Assembly: GCA_900550955.1 (NCBI GenBank) | Contig: URUF01000001.1 | Location: 1-64,000 of the forward strand | DNA: 64,000 nt | Source of the DNA: an uncultured Eubacteriales bacterium | GTDB taxonomy: Bacteria > Bacillota > Clostridia > Christensenellales > Aristaeellaceae | Direction of reading: 5' to 3' | Shown: positions 26,208-33,221 of the stretch, in pieces | How positions within the stretch are numbered: the first letter of the stretch is position 1 | Layout of the letters: each line of letters begins with the position of its first letter | The notes under the pieces: generated by a model | Seen by the model: the letters and a program-made list of their open reading frames with translations, nothing else | Databases searched by the model: none | What the model was told of the DNA's origin: nothing | Translations under genes and position numbers: made by a program

Positions 26208-27235
26208 GCGCCGCCCCTCCATTCCATAACGGATTCGCGCTCAACCAGCTCCAGCGGCAAAATGCATTCCATCTTGCGCGCGTTGCCAGCGGCCGCCTCA
26301 ATAACCATGCGCACCGCTTCCCTGCCCTTGCGCGAGATATCCTGCCGCACCGTCGTTAGGGAGGGATAGCACATCTGCGCCAGATAAACGTTGTCAAAGC
26401 CCACAATGGATAAATCCTGCGGGATGCGCATGCCGCGCTGCATCAGCCCCTTCACCATTCCCATGGCCAGCACATCCGCGGTAACAAACGCGGCGGTTTG
26501 CTTTTTGCCCCGGCGCACAAACTCGTTCGCAGCCTCCACGCCGTATTCAAAGGAAACGGTATCCGAATACAGCGCCTGCTCGCACGGCTCTATGCCCGCC
26601 GCGAGCAGCGCGTCCAAATACCCCTGGTAGCGCTTGCTGTTTACGCCGTGCTCCCGAATGGAGCCGCTCACAAACGCGATGCGGCGGTGCCCCTTGGCAA
26701 GCAGGTATTCCGTAGCCATGCGCGCGCCCTGGCGATCCTCGTTGCCCACGGTATGGAAGGTTTCGTCCTTGACATAGCTATCCACCAGTACGACCGGCAC
26801 GTTCATGCCCCGCAATTCCGCAAGGTTTTTGCCGGGATAGGCGCCAACGATGATAACGCCGTCCAACCCGCGGTTTTGCGCCACATTCAGATAGCTTTGA
26901 TCCTCCTTGGTGCCGGAAAGCAGCAGGTGATAGCCGTTGGTGCGGGCGGTATACTCAATGGCGCTTAGCAGCTCGCCGTAAAACGGGTTGGAAAACATGA
27001 ATTCCTTGCCCGGCTCCGTCTGCGGAATCACCACGCCAATCAGGTTGGAGCGGCGGCTGGATAGGCTGCGCGCGTTAAGGTTGGGCACGTAGTTCAGGCG
27101 CTTTGCGGCCTCCCGCACCCGCTGGGTGGTTTCTGCGCTAATGGTTTCGGAAGGATTGCAGTTGAGCACATAGGATACCGTGCTGGCCGACACGCCGGCC
27201 TCCCTTGCCACATCCTTGATGCTCACACGCTTCAT
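26201..27235 (-). CDS. LacI-family transcriptional regulator of locus 2
   Basis: A 344-aa regulator with the LacI helix-turn-helix SIKDVAREAGVSASTVSYVL (residues 4-23), hinge NARSLSSRRSN and an effector domain with SIVGFDNVYLAQMCYPSLTTV. It is the first gene of the operon it presumably controls, with GAGGGAG before the ATG. Its stop overlaps the GH31 start by 7 nt. The promoter just upstream has an operator straddling the start of transcription, so autoregulation is likely. Confidence 0.93.
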   Translation of the reverse strand: MKRVSIKDVAREAGVSASTVSYVLNCNPSETISAETTQRVREAAKRLNYVPNLNARSLSSRRSNLIGVVIPQTEPGKEFMFSNPFYGELLSAIEYTARTNGYHLLLSGTKEDQSYLNVAQNRGLDGVIIVGAYPGKNLAELRGMNVPVVLVDSYVKDETFHTVGNEDRQGARMATEYLLAKGHRRIAFVSGSIREHGVNSKRYQGYLDALLAAGIEPCEQALYSDTVSFEYGVEAANEFVRRGKKQTAAFVTADVLAMGMVKGLMQRGMRIPQDLSIVGFDNVYLAQMCYPSLTTVRQDISRKGREAVRMVIEAAAGNARKMECILPLELVERESVMEWRGGAC

Positions 27236-27261
27236 ATACGCACTCCCTCTCGCTGGGATAT

Positions 27262-27283
27262 GGTTACTTTAACGTTTCAGTTC
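27262..27283. promoter_or_regulatory. LacI operator at the locus 2 promoter
   Basis: A near-palindrome around AACGTT beginning 10 nt downstream of the -10 box, at about +4 to +25 of the transcript. A LacI-type protein bound here would block RNA polymerase. A second copy with one changed base is in the GH31 gene. Confidence 0.7.
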
Positions 27284-27293
27284 CTATATCCGT

Positions 27294-27322
27294 ATCATAT
27301 ACCGGATGGATGGGTTTGTCAA
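27294..27322 (-). promoter_or_regulatory. Promoter of glycan locus 2
   Basis: On the minus strand TTGACA (27322-27317), 17 nt, then TATGAT (27299-27294): near consensus. The rest of 27236-27514 holds a perfect 10-bp GC stem, GGGCCGCCGC (27417-27426) with GCGGCGGCCC (27434-27443), which may end metK transcripts although no T run follows. Confidence 0.8.
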
Positions 27323-27514
27323 GCACAATTTTGGCCCTGTACGAGCCGAGGCCGCGCGCCTGTTAAGCGGGCATGGCGGGTTCCTTTTCACTTGTAGGGG
27401 CCGCAGCCGGCAAAGCGGGCCGCCGCAAATGCAGCGGCGGCCCAAGCCGCGGCAAAATCGTATTTTGCCAAATCCATGCGCTGATGAACGGCAGGTTGAC
27501 CGTTCCTTTTTCCG

Positions 27515-28654
27515 TTACAGCGCCAAATCCGTCTTTTCCCAGGGCAGCTTGCTGGCGTTTGCGCCAAAATGCCCGTAGCAGGAAACCGAAAAGAAAATCG
27601 GGTCGGTCAGTCCAAACCGCTGAATAATTGCGCCCGGGCGCAAATCCACCTCGCGCAGCACAGCGTCGCGTATCAGCTTCAGGCTGATTTTCTCGGTGCC
27701 AAAGGCATCGATGCGCACAGAAACCGGCTCGGCCAGGCCTATGGAATAGCCAAGCTGCACCTCGCAACGGTCCGCCAGCCCTGCCGCAACAATGTTTTTG
27801 GCCATATAGCGCGCCATGTAGGCGCCGCTGCGGTCCACCTTCGTCGCGTCCTTGCCGGAAAGCGCGCCGCCGCCATGCCGCGCATAGCCGCCATAGGTAT
27901 CCACAATCAGCTTGCGCCCCGTCAGGCCCGAATCCCCTGCGGGGCCGCCAATGACGAACCGGCCGGTAGGGTTAATAAACAGCTGCGTCTTATCGTCCAT
28001 CAGCGCCTTGGGCAGCGTTGGCAGGATAACATGGGTGGCAACCTCCCTGCGCAGGGCTTCCATGTCCGCCTCCTCCCGATGCTGGGTGGAAACCACAACC
28101 GTGGCGATGCGCTTGGGCCTGTCATCCTCGTATTCCACGGTGACCTGCGTTTTGCCATCTGGAAGCAGGCAGGGCAGCTCGCCCGTCCTGCGCGTCTGCT
28201 CCAGGCGTTTGGCAAGGGCGTGCGCCAGCTCGATGGGCAGGGGCATCAGGCTATCCGTTTCACGGCAGGCAAAGCCAAACATCATGCCCTGGTCGCCCGC
28301 GCCGCTGTTGAGCCGTTCCTGATCGTTACGCCGGTCAATGCCCATGGCTATGTCCGGCGACTGCTCGTGCAGGTCAACGCGAATGGCGCAGCTATCCGCA
28401 TCAAAGCCGCGCCCTGGCGCAGTATAGCCAATTTCGGCGATAACCTGCCGCGCGATGGCCTCATAGTCGATTTTTGCCTTTGTGGTTACCTCGCCAAAGA
28501 TATGCAGCTGATTGGTAGCGCAGGTAACCTCGCAGGCAGCGCGGGTTTGGGGGTCTGCGCGCAGCATTTCGTCAAGAAGCCTATCCGCAATTTGGTCGCA
28601 TACCTTATCCGGATGCCCGCAAGTAACTGATTCGGATGTAAACAGAGTTTTCAT
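27515..28654 (-). CDS. metK: S-adenosylmethionine synthetase
   Basis: A 379-aa enzyme that makes SAM from ATP and methionine in the cytoplasm. The N-terminus [18 protein letters not shown] carries the ATP-binding His. The hexapeptide region GAGDQG and the P-loop-like [19 protein letters not shown] are intact. A GGAGG site precedes the ATG. The gene stands alone between its own promoter and a GC hairpin. It is slightly short, like many Clostridia MetK. Its neighbours, a TetR gene and a radical SAM gene, do not look co-transcribed with it. Confidence 0.96.
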   Translation of the reverse strand: MKTLFTSESVTCGHPDKVCDQIADRLLDEMLRADPQTRAACEVTCATNQLHIFGEVTTKAKIDYEAIARQVIAEIGYTAPGRGFDADSCAIRVDLHEQSPDIAMGIDRRNDQERLNSGAGDQGMMFGFACRETDSLMPLPIELAHALAKRLEQTRRTGELPCLLPDGKTQVTVEYEDDRPKRIATVVVSTQHREEADMEALRREVATHVILPTLPKALMDDKTQLFINPTGRFVIGGPAGDSGLTGRKLIVDTYGGYARHGGGALSGKDATKVDRSGAYMARYMAKNIVAAGLADRCEVQLGYSIGLAEPVSVRIDAFGTEKISLKLIRDAVLREVDLRPGAIIQRFGLTDPIFFSVSCYGHFGANASKLPWEKTDLAL

Positions 28655-28771
28655 ATGGCACCTCCAGCCCAGACCGTTCTATCCTTACCTATGAGCTCAT
28701 AAACCCGCGGCATAGCGCGCCGCAGCTTCAGATTCACCAAATACGATAGCATAGCGCCCATCGCCCGGCAA
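28655..28771 (-). promoter_or_regulatory. metK promoter and structured leader
   Basis: A TTGCCG (28771-28766), 17 nt, TATCGT (28748-28743) promoter gives a leader of about 80 nt. The leader contains a GCGGC-7 nt-GCCGC stem (28723-28707) and the palindrome TATGAGCTCATA (28701-28690). It matches no SAM riboswitch class that I can recognise (no S-box core). Confidence 0.4.
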
Positions 28772-28772
28772 T

Positions 28773-28823
28773 GATGAAAAAGAGCGGCCTCTCCTAAAAT
28801 AGGAGAAACCGCCCTCTTTCATC
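28773..28823 (-). terminator. Intrinsic terminator of the tetR gene
   Basis: A long, nearly perfect stem: outer arms GATGAAA/TTTCATC, middle AGAGCGG/CCGCCCT, inner CTCCTA/TAGGAG. It lies just after the tetR stop and directly before the metK promoter. T-rich arms on both strands suggest it may also work in the other direction. Confidence 0.8.
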
Positions 28824-28846
28824 AAAATTTGCGGAATTTCCGTTTT

Positions 28847-29425
28847 TTATCCCAATGGATGGCCGTCCGTCTGCGCAGCTTTGTGAATAAGGTAATCAAA
28901 GCTGCCTGTAAAGCTATCCATCATCCGGTCAACGGACGCATCCACATCAACGTTCATATGTATCCAGATAAACTTGATCACAAAGCCAAGAATGGAATAG
29001 CAATACAGGCTGGCAATATCCCGCTCCGTTTTCTCCGGCACGCAATACGCCTTTGCCCGCTCATGGACAAGCTGCCTAAAAAGCGTTTCCACCTGGTCAA
29101 AGATATACCGCTCCAGCCGTTCGCGGGAAACGGAATTGAAAACGTGATAGACAAGGCTTTGGTTATCCTGCATCATGTGCAGCAGCTTTTTGAGCGCCTC
29201 CGCCTCCCACAAATCATCGGAGTGCTGGTTTTCCAGCAATGCGTTCTTTTTTCCCTCCAACCAGGCTTCCAGCAGGCCGTAGATATCCCGATAGTGATAA
29301 TAAAACGTATTGGAGCTGATTTCGCATTTGGCAACAATCGCAGAAACGGTGATCTTTTCAAACGGCATATCGTTGAGCATGCTTTCAAAGGTTGCCAGGA
29401 TTGCTTTTTTTGTATAGTTCGCCAT
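28847..29425 (-). CDS. TetR-family transcriptional regulator
   Basis: A protein of about 192 aa starting at ATG 29425, which has GGGAG 10 nt upstream. The ORF opens earlier, but the predicted promoter places the transcript start near 29538, which rules out the ATG at 29539. The helix-turn-helix is KITVSAIVAKCEISSNTFYYHY, preceded by TKKAILATFESML as in the TetR/DhaS-like subgroup. The helical C-terminal domain would bind an unknown ligand. It is divergent from the radical SAM gene, the most likely target besides itself. Confidence 0.88.
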   Translation of the reverse strand: MANYTKKAILATFESMLNDMPFEKITVSAIVAKCEISSNTFYYHYRDIYGLLEAWLEGKKNALLENQHSDDLWEAEALKKLLHMMQDNQSLVYHVFNSVSRERLERYIFDQVETLFRQLVHERAKAYCVPEKTERDIASLYCYSILGFVIKFIWIHMNVDVDASVDRMMDSFTGSFDYLIHKAAQTDGHPLG

Positions 29426-29780
29426 CAAATCATCTCCCTTCGGTGAAGCGGGCGCTCCCTTGCCCTTCGCCCGTGGCTGCAACCGTCTGCCCGGGCCCAG
29501 GAAAAGCTTAGGCATGTATTCTGAAACGTCTTCTCTCATCTGTCATTATAGGGATTTGCGATTTTGAAGTCAAGGAATCCGCCTTGCGTCGGATTTTCTA
29601 ATAAAATAACGAATTTGCGCAAATTTTGCCGAATTCCCGCCATATGTCCTAAAATCGCGGAAACGCGGGCTTTTCTCCGTTGCTTTCCCCGTGGGAAACC
29701 CCTATGGTTATTGTGTACTTTTTTTCATTTGCGGCTGGCCGCAAAAACCATGAGGATATCGAAAAGGAGCGGAAGGCACC
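29426..29780. promoter_or_regulatory. Divergent control region of tetR and the radical SAM gene
   Basis: For tetR (minus): TTGACT (29573-29568), 17 nt, TATAAT (29550-29545), strong. For the radical SAM gene (plus): TTGCCG (29626-29631), 18 nt, TAAAAT (29650-29655), tentative. TTGCGGC-TG-GCCGCAA (about 29738-29753) is a perfect inverted repeat before the ribosome site. No gene is visible in these 355 nt. Confidence 0.55.
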
Positions 29781-31202
29781 ATGGCAAAAAACCTGTCGGA
29801 AAGCGTGAAGGCTTTTGGCGTAAAGCAGGTATTAAACTACGTCAACAAGGATTTTGAAAACAACGGCCTAAAAGTGTGCGATTGGCTGCTGGCGCACGAC
29901 AAGGGAGGCGGCGTAACCAACGAGGTTACAATGATCAAGCAGGTCATCACCGATCCCAGCAGCAACTGGTATCGGCTGATCAAGAGCGTGTACACGGATA
30001 TTGACGACGGCGTTCGCGCCCGCCTGTTTGAGAACTTTGTTATCAACGGCTGCATGATCGGCTCTCCGCGCCAGTTTGAAAACAGCGCCCGCTATCATTG
30101 CAACATTCCCTGGGCCATCCTGATGGACCCCACCTCCGCCTGCAACCTGCACTGCACCGGCTGCTGGGCGGCGGAATACGGCAACAAGCTCAACCTAACG
30201 CTGGATGAAATGGACAGCGTGGTTCGCCAGGCCAAGGAGCTGGGCACCTATTTCATCATTTTCAGCGGCGGCGAACCCATGGTACGCAAGCAGGACATCC
30301 TCACCCTATGCCAGCGGCACCCGGACTGCGCGTTTTTGGCCTTTACCAACGGCACTTTGATTGACGAGGCCTTCGCGGATGAGATGCTGCGGGTAAAAAA
30401 CTTTGTTCCCGCCATCAGCGTAGAGGGGTTTGAGGAAGCGACCGACTTCCGGCGCGGCGCGGGCACCTATCAGAAGGTTGTGGCCGCCATGGAGCTGCTT
30501 AAGCGCAAGCGGCTGCCCTTCGGCATTTCCTGCTGCTACACCAGCAAAAACACGGACGTGATTGGCAGCGAAGCCTATTTCGACAGGATGATTGAATTGG
30601 GCGCGAAGTTCATGTGGCTGTTTACCTACATGCCCGTGGGCAAGGACGCCGTGCCCGACTTGATGGTTACGGCCGAGCAGCGCGCCTTCATGTACCGCCA
30701 GGTGCGCGCCTTCCGCGATACCAAGCCCATCTTCACCATGGATTTCTGGAACGACGGCGAATATGCCGACGGTTGCATTGCCGGAGGGCGGCGCTACCTG
30801 CACATCAACGCAGGCGGCGATATCGAGCCCTGCGCCTTCATCCATTACAGCGATTCCAACATTCGTGAAAAAACGTTGCTGGAGGCCTATCAAAGCCCGT
30901 TATTCATGGCCTATCACAACAACCAGCCCTTCAACGACAATATGCTGCGTCCCTGCCCGCTTTTGGATAACCAAGGCAAGCTAGCGGAAATGGTAGACCG
31001 CAGCGGCGCGCACTCCACCGACCTGCAAAATCCCGAGGACGTGCACGAATTGTGCGCGAAGTGCAAACACGCGGCGGACTGCTGGGAAAAGACCAGCCAG
31101 GAGCTATGGGAAGCCAGCGGCGGCCCGGAAAGATGGGAGCGGAAGAAGATCCGCCTAGCGGAGCGCGACGAAAGCGTTAAGGCCAGGCTCAATAAGAAAT
31201 AA
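29781..31202 (+). CDS. Radical SAM protein with C-terminal iron-sulfur (SPASM/twitch-like) region
   Basis: A 473-aa protein. The radical SAM cluster motif is CNLHCTGC (C121, C125, C128), with the GGEP SAM-binding motif (FSGGEP, near 160) and ISVEGFEE in the barrel. Further Cys at CIAGGRRYLHINAGGDIEPC and ELCAKCKHAADC suggest one or more auxiliary clusters, as in peptide- or heme-modifying SPASM enzymes. A distinctive 100-residue N-terminal extension (KAFGVKQVLNYVNKDFENN) precedes the barrel. AAGGAG precedes the ATG. No small peptide substrate gene lies next to it. The reaction is unknown to me. Confidence 0.85.
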   Translation: MAKNLSESVKAFGVKQVLNYVNKDFENNGLKVCDWLLAHDKGGGVTNEVTMIKQVITDPSSNWYRLIKSVYTDIDDGVRARLFENFVINGCMIGSPRQFENSARYHCNIPWAILMDPTSACNLHCTGCWAAEYGNKLNLTLDEMDSVVRQAKELGTYFIIFSGGEPMVRKQDILTLCQRHPDCAFLAFTNGTLIDEAFADEMLRVKNFVPAISVEGFEEATDFRRGAGTYQKVVAAMELLKRKRLPFGISCCYTSKNTDVIGSEAYFDRMIELGAKFMWLFTYMPVGKDAVPDLMVTAEQRAFMYRQVRAFRDTKPIFTMDFWNDGEYADGCIAGGRRYLHINAGGDIEPCAFIHYSDSNIREKTLLEAYQSPLFMAYHNNQPFNDNMLRPCPLLDNQGKLAEMVDRSGAHSTDLQNPEDVHELCAKCKHAADCWEKTSQELWEASGGPERWERKKIRLAERDESVKARLNKK

Positions 31203-31409
31203 GGACGCGCCGGGGGGATGGCAGCGCCTTTGGGTTTCTCCGCCTGTTAAGCCGCAAAGCGGCTTCAAAACGGAGGCCCGCCCAAGCCTGCCATACCCCG
31301 CCCTCCCCGCGCGCAAAGGGGTTTCTGCGAGTTTTTGCCCGGCTGGACACAGCCTGGATAAGGGAACGGCCAATCCAGGCATAGACAGGTTTTGCGCGGC
31401 GCAGGGAGG
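31203..31409. other. Intergenic region between the radical SAM gene and the CRISPR tail
   Basis: I see no gene. AAGCCGC-AAA-GCGGCTT (about 31249-31266), right after the radical SAM stop, is a possible weak terminator. The rest has no repeats. Overlapping reading frames here run through CRISPR repeats and are not genes. Confidence 0.5.
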
Positions 31410-31620
31410 GAACAAGCCCCGCGCATGCGGGGAAAAGCCGTAGTTCGCGTTGGCGTTGGCGCGTGGGTTGGGTTCATCCCCGCACGTGCGGGGAAAAGTA
31501 GTTCCGGCTGTATTTGCAGCCTGCGCCGCAGGGCTCACCCCCGCGCATGCAGGGAAGCGCGCACACCGTTAGCGTTGGAAGCGCTGTTGTAGGGCTCACC
31601 CCCGCACGCGCGGGGAAACT
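31410..31620 (-). CRISPR. Degenerate CRISPR tail, 4 repeats and 3 spacers
   Basis: Repeats at 31410-31437, 31471-31498, 31532-31559 and 31593-31620, each 28 nt with exact 33-nt spacers, so the spacing matches the main array. Every repeat differs from the main consensus: altered first bases (GGAACAA, GGTTCA), altered stem and loop bases, and a lost GGGG in the third. It lies at the leader-distal, oldest end and is separated from the main array by phage-derived DNA. Confidence 0.85.
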
Positions 31621-31626
31621 TCGTTG

Positions 31627-31779
31627 TTAAACAACCTCAAAGCAACACGCAGGATATAAATAATCGTCGCCGGAATCGTCTACGATGCGGTACCACCCGC
31701 GTTCAACAGAAACAACAGGATAGATCTTTCCATGCGTGAGCATGAGCGACTCCGTATTTCCTAAATATCTCACATGCAC
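31627..31779 (-). CDS. Small phage-associated protein, 50 aa
   Basis: GTG start at 31779 (or GTG 31773) with AGAGGCGG upstream, ending at TAA 31627-31629. The product has a compact beta-rich pattern: HVRYLGNTESLMLTHGKIYPV then GWYRIVDDSGDDYLYP. I know similar short proteins from phage and accessory regions but no function. Its start overlaps the end of the minor head gene (ATGTGA-type), so the two were once translationally coupled. It is intact although the gene before it is broken. Confidence 0.6.
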   Translation of the reverse strand: MHVRYLGNTESLMLTHGKIYPVVSVERGWYRIVDDSGDDYLYPACCFEVV

Positions 31780-32662
31780 TCCAACCGCCTCTTTTTAATG
31801 TGAGTATCTGACAATTCAATTATATCAACTTTCCGAAAATCTTCAATGTTTTCCAACATCCGCAGCACCGCACACCGGCACCAGGGATACATCGAGGGCC
31901 CGTTCTACCCCGCCCTCGCTTTCGCCATCTACACCCGTTGCGTCCCGCGCACACAGAGTATGCGCGGCCGTCATCAGCGGTCAAAATCTCGATTTCCACG
32001 CATCAGGCCTCCGCGTATCGGGTTATCGCGGCCTGGTTTTCCACGCGGCTGGTTTCCGCACGTACCAGCCTTTCTGCCTGCCGGAAGGATACGTTGAAGC
32101 GCTCCGCAATCGTCTGGGCAATGGCGGCGTTGGTTTTGCCGCTCATCAGCGCCGCCGTTATCTCCTTGTCCAGCGTATCGGCCAGCTCCTGCGTGTTCGC
32201 CCATATGCGGCGGGAATAGTTCGTCCCGCTCCAATGCATATTCAGCGACCGTGTAACCCCGCCTATGTTGGGGGATATAAAGCCAAGCTCCGCCGCCAGC
32301 TTCCCGGCCCGTTGGGCGCTTTCGAGGCCCGAGGCGGCCCATTGCGCGTCCATCTCGCCGCGCAGGCTGCGCCCCGGCTTTTCCGCCTGCTCCCGTGCCG
32401 CCGCCTTTAGCGCCTCCGTCCGCGTCACACGGCAGCCATAGGCGTGGCTGTCCTCGTCGACGGGCTCGCACAGGAACCGTTCGGCATCCTCCTGGCTAAG
32501 CCCCATGCGCACTGCGTACCGCCCAATGAGGCTTTCCACCTCTCGGGTTAGATCTTCCTCGGCCTGCCGGTAGGCGCGCCCCAGGCGGGTAAGCCGTGCA
32601 GTAGCCATATCCTGTGCGGCATCCATATCTTTTTCGGCCCGCTTTTGCCAGTCTTCATGCAA
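31770..32662 (-). pseudogene. Phage minor head protein (Mu F / SPP1 gp7-like), broken
   Basis: The frame reads a head-morphogenesis protein: EDWQKRAEKDMDAAQDMATARL at the start, then SLNMHWSGTNYSRRIWANTQEL, and AERLVRAETSRVENQAAITRYAEA. It then meets TGA at 32005-32003. The same frame continues as VEIEILTADDGRAYSVC, and after at least one frameshift another frame gives GPSMYPWCRCAVLRMLENI, the Cys-rich end of the family. So there is one nonsense mutation plus frameshifting. A repeat element adjoins the 5' end and no proper start codon remains. In phages this protein sits by the portal and helps head assembly. Confidence 0.8.
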
Positions 32663-32670
32663 TCTCCATC

Positions 32671-32936
32671 GCAAAGGGCAGGCGTAATACGCCTGCCCTT
32701 TGCCTGTCGATAAACCCCATGGGGAGGCTTGGAGGGCTGCAGCCTTCCAAGTGTAATCCGACCCCAGCGACATGCGCGGTGGGGCCGGAAGCCTTGCGTA
32801 GCAAGGTTTCCTTACGCCGTTCGCCGCCCGGCGAGCGAAGCGAGTAGGCGAACGGCGCAATCCTCGTCGGAAAAGATCGCCGCAGGCGAGCTTTTTCGAC
32901 GGCCTGAGGGCAGGCGTAATACGCCTGCCCTTTGCC
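32671..32936. repeat. Small palindrome-ended repeat element (MITE-like)
   Basis: Two identical 29-nt direct copies (32676-32704 and 32908-32936) each hold the palindrome GGGCAGGCGTA-A-TACGCCTGCCC. The left copy extends to a perfect 16-bp arm palindrome (32671-32703). Between them, about 200 nt can fold on CGCCGTTCGCC/GGCGAACGGCG and other stems. It encodes nothing and lies at the 5' edge of the minor head gene. Confidence 0.6.
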
Positions 32937-32960
32937 GGTCAATGCCCGGTGGCAAAGCTG

Positions 32961-33209
32961 TCAAAGCGTCAGCCGGAATACGTGGTAGTTGAAGTAGAAT
33001 GCCAGGTTGTCCAACGTATCCACCACGCAGCGCAAGGCGTACTCCTTACCGGAAATGTTAAAGTCGGCCTCCAGCGCCTGGATTTCCTCGTTGTACTCGC
33101 CAAGGCCCGGCTCGGCCATTCGCTTAAGCGGCACCTCGCCCATGCGAATTCCCACATCCTCGCCGCTCACGTTTTTGATCTGCGCGTACAGTTCGTCGTC
33201 GTAATGCAC
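32961..33209 (-). pseudogene. Truncated phage-region gene fragment of unknown function
   Basis: An 82-codon frame, HYDDELYAQIKNVSGEDVG to NYHVFRLTL. The frame stays open upstream of the GTG at 33209 through to a stop inside CRISPR repeat 33222-33251, so its true N-terminus was probably cut off at the repeat boundary. Its place before the minor head gene suggests a late phage gene, but I do not recognise the family. Confidence 0.45.
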
Positions 33210-33221
33210 ATCCGTGGATGA

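Larger units (their letters stand above)
31621..33221. mobile_element. Decayed phage-derived segment lodged in a spacer position of the array
   Basis: 1,601 bp lie between two CRISPR repeats. In minus-strand order they carry a gene fragment open from the repeat edge, a small repeat element, a broken minor head protein gene, and a 50-codon ORF whose stop is 6 nt from the next repeat. No spacer-length leftovers are needed to explain either edge. The gene order (unknown, minor head, small ORF) fits an SPP1-like head module. Confidence 0.7.

Noticed and set aside
28655..28771. S-box SAM riboswitch upstream of metK
   Set aside because: The conserved S-box core and multi-stem layout are absent, so I list only an undefined leader.
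29517..29532. CTGAAACGTC near the tetR promoter as a third LacI operator
   Set aside because: It shares only about nine bases with the operator core at 27262 and has no flanking match or LacI gene nearby.
31203..31409. A CRISPR leader at the low-coordinate end
   Set aside because: Repeat orientation, repeat decay and the position of cas2 all place the leader at the other end.
32003..32860. 285-codon frame as an intact phage minor head protein
   Set aside because: Its first ~65 residues translate the palindromic repeat element, and it stops early at a TGA with family sequence continuing beyond. It is a broken gene.
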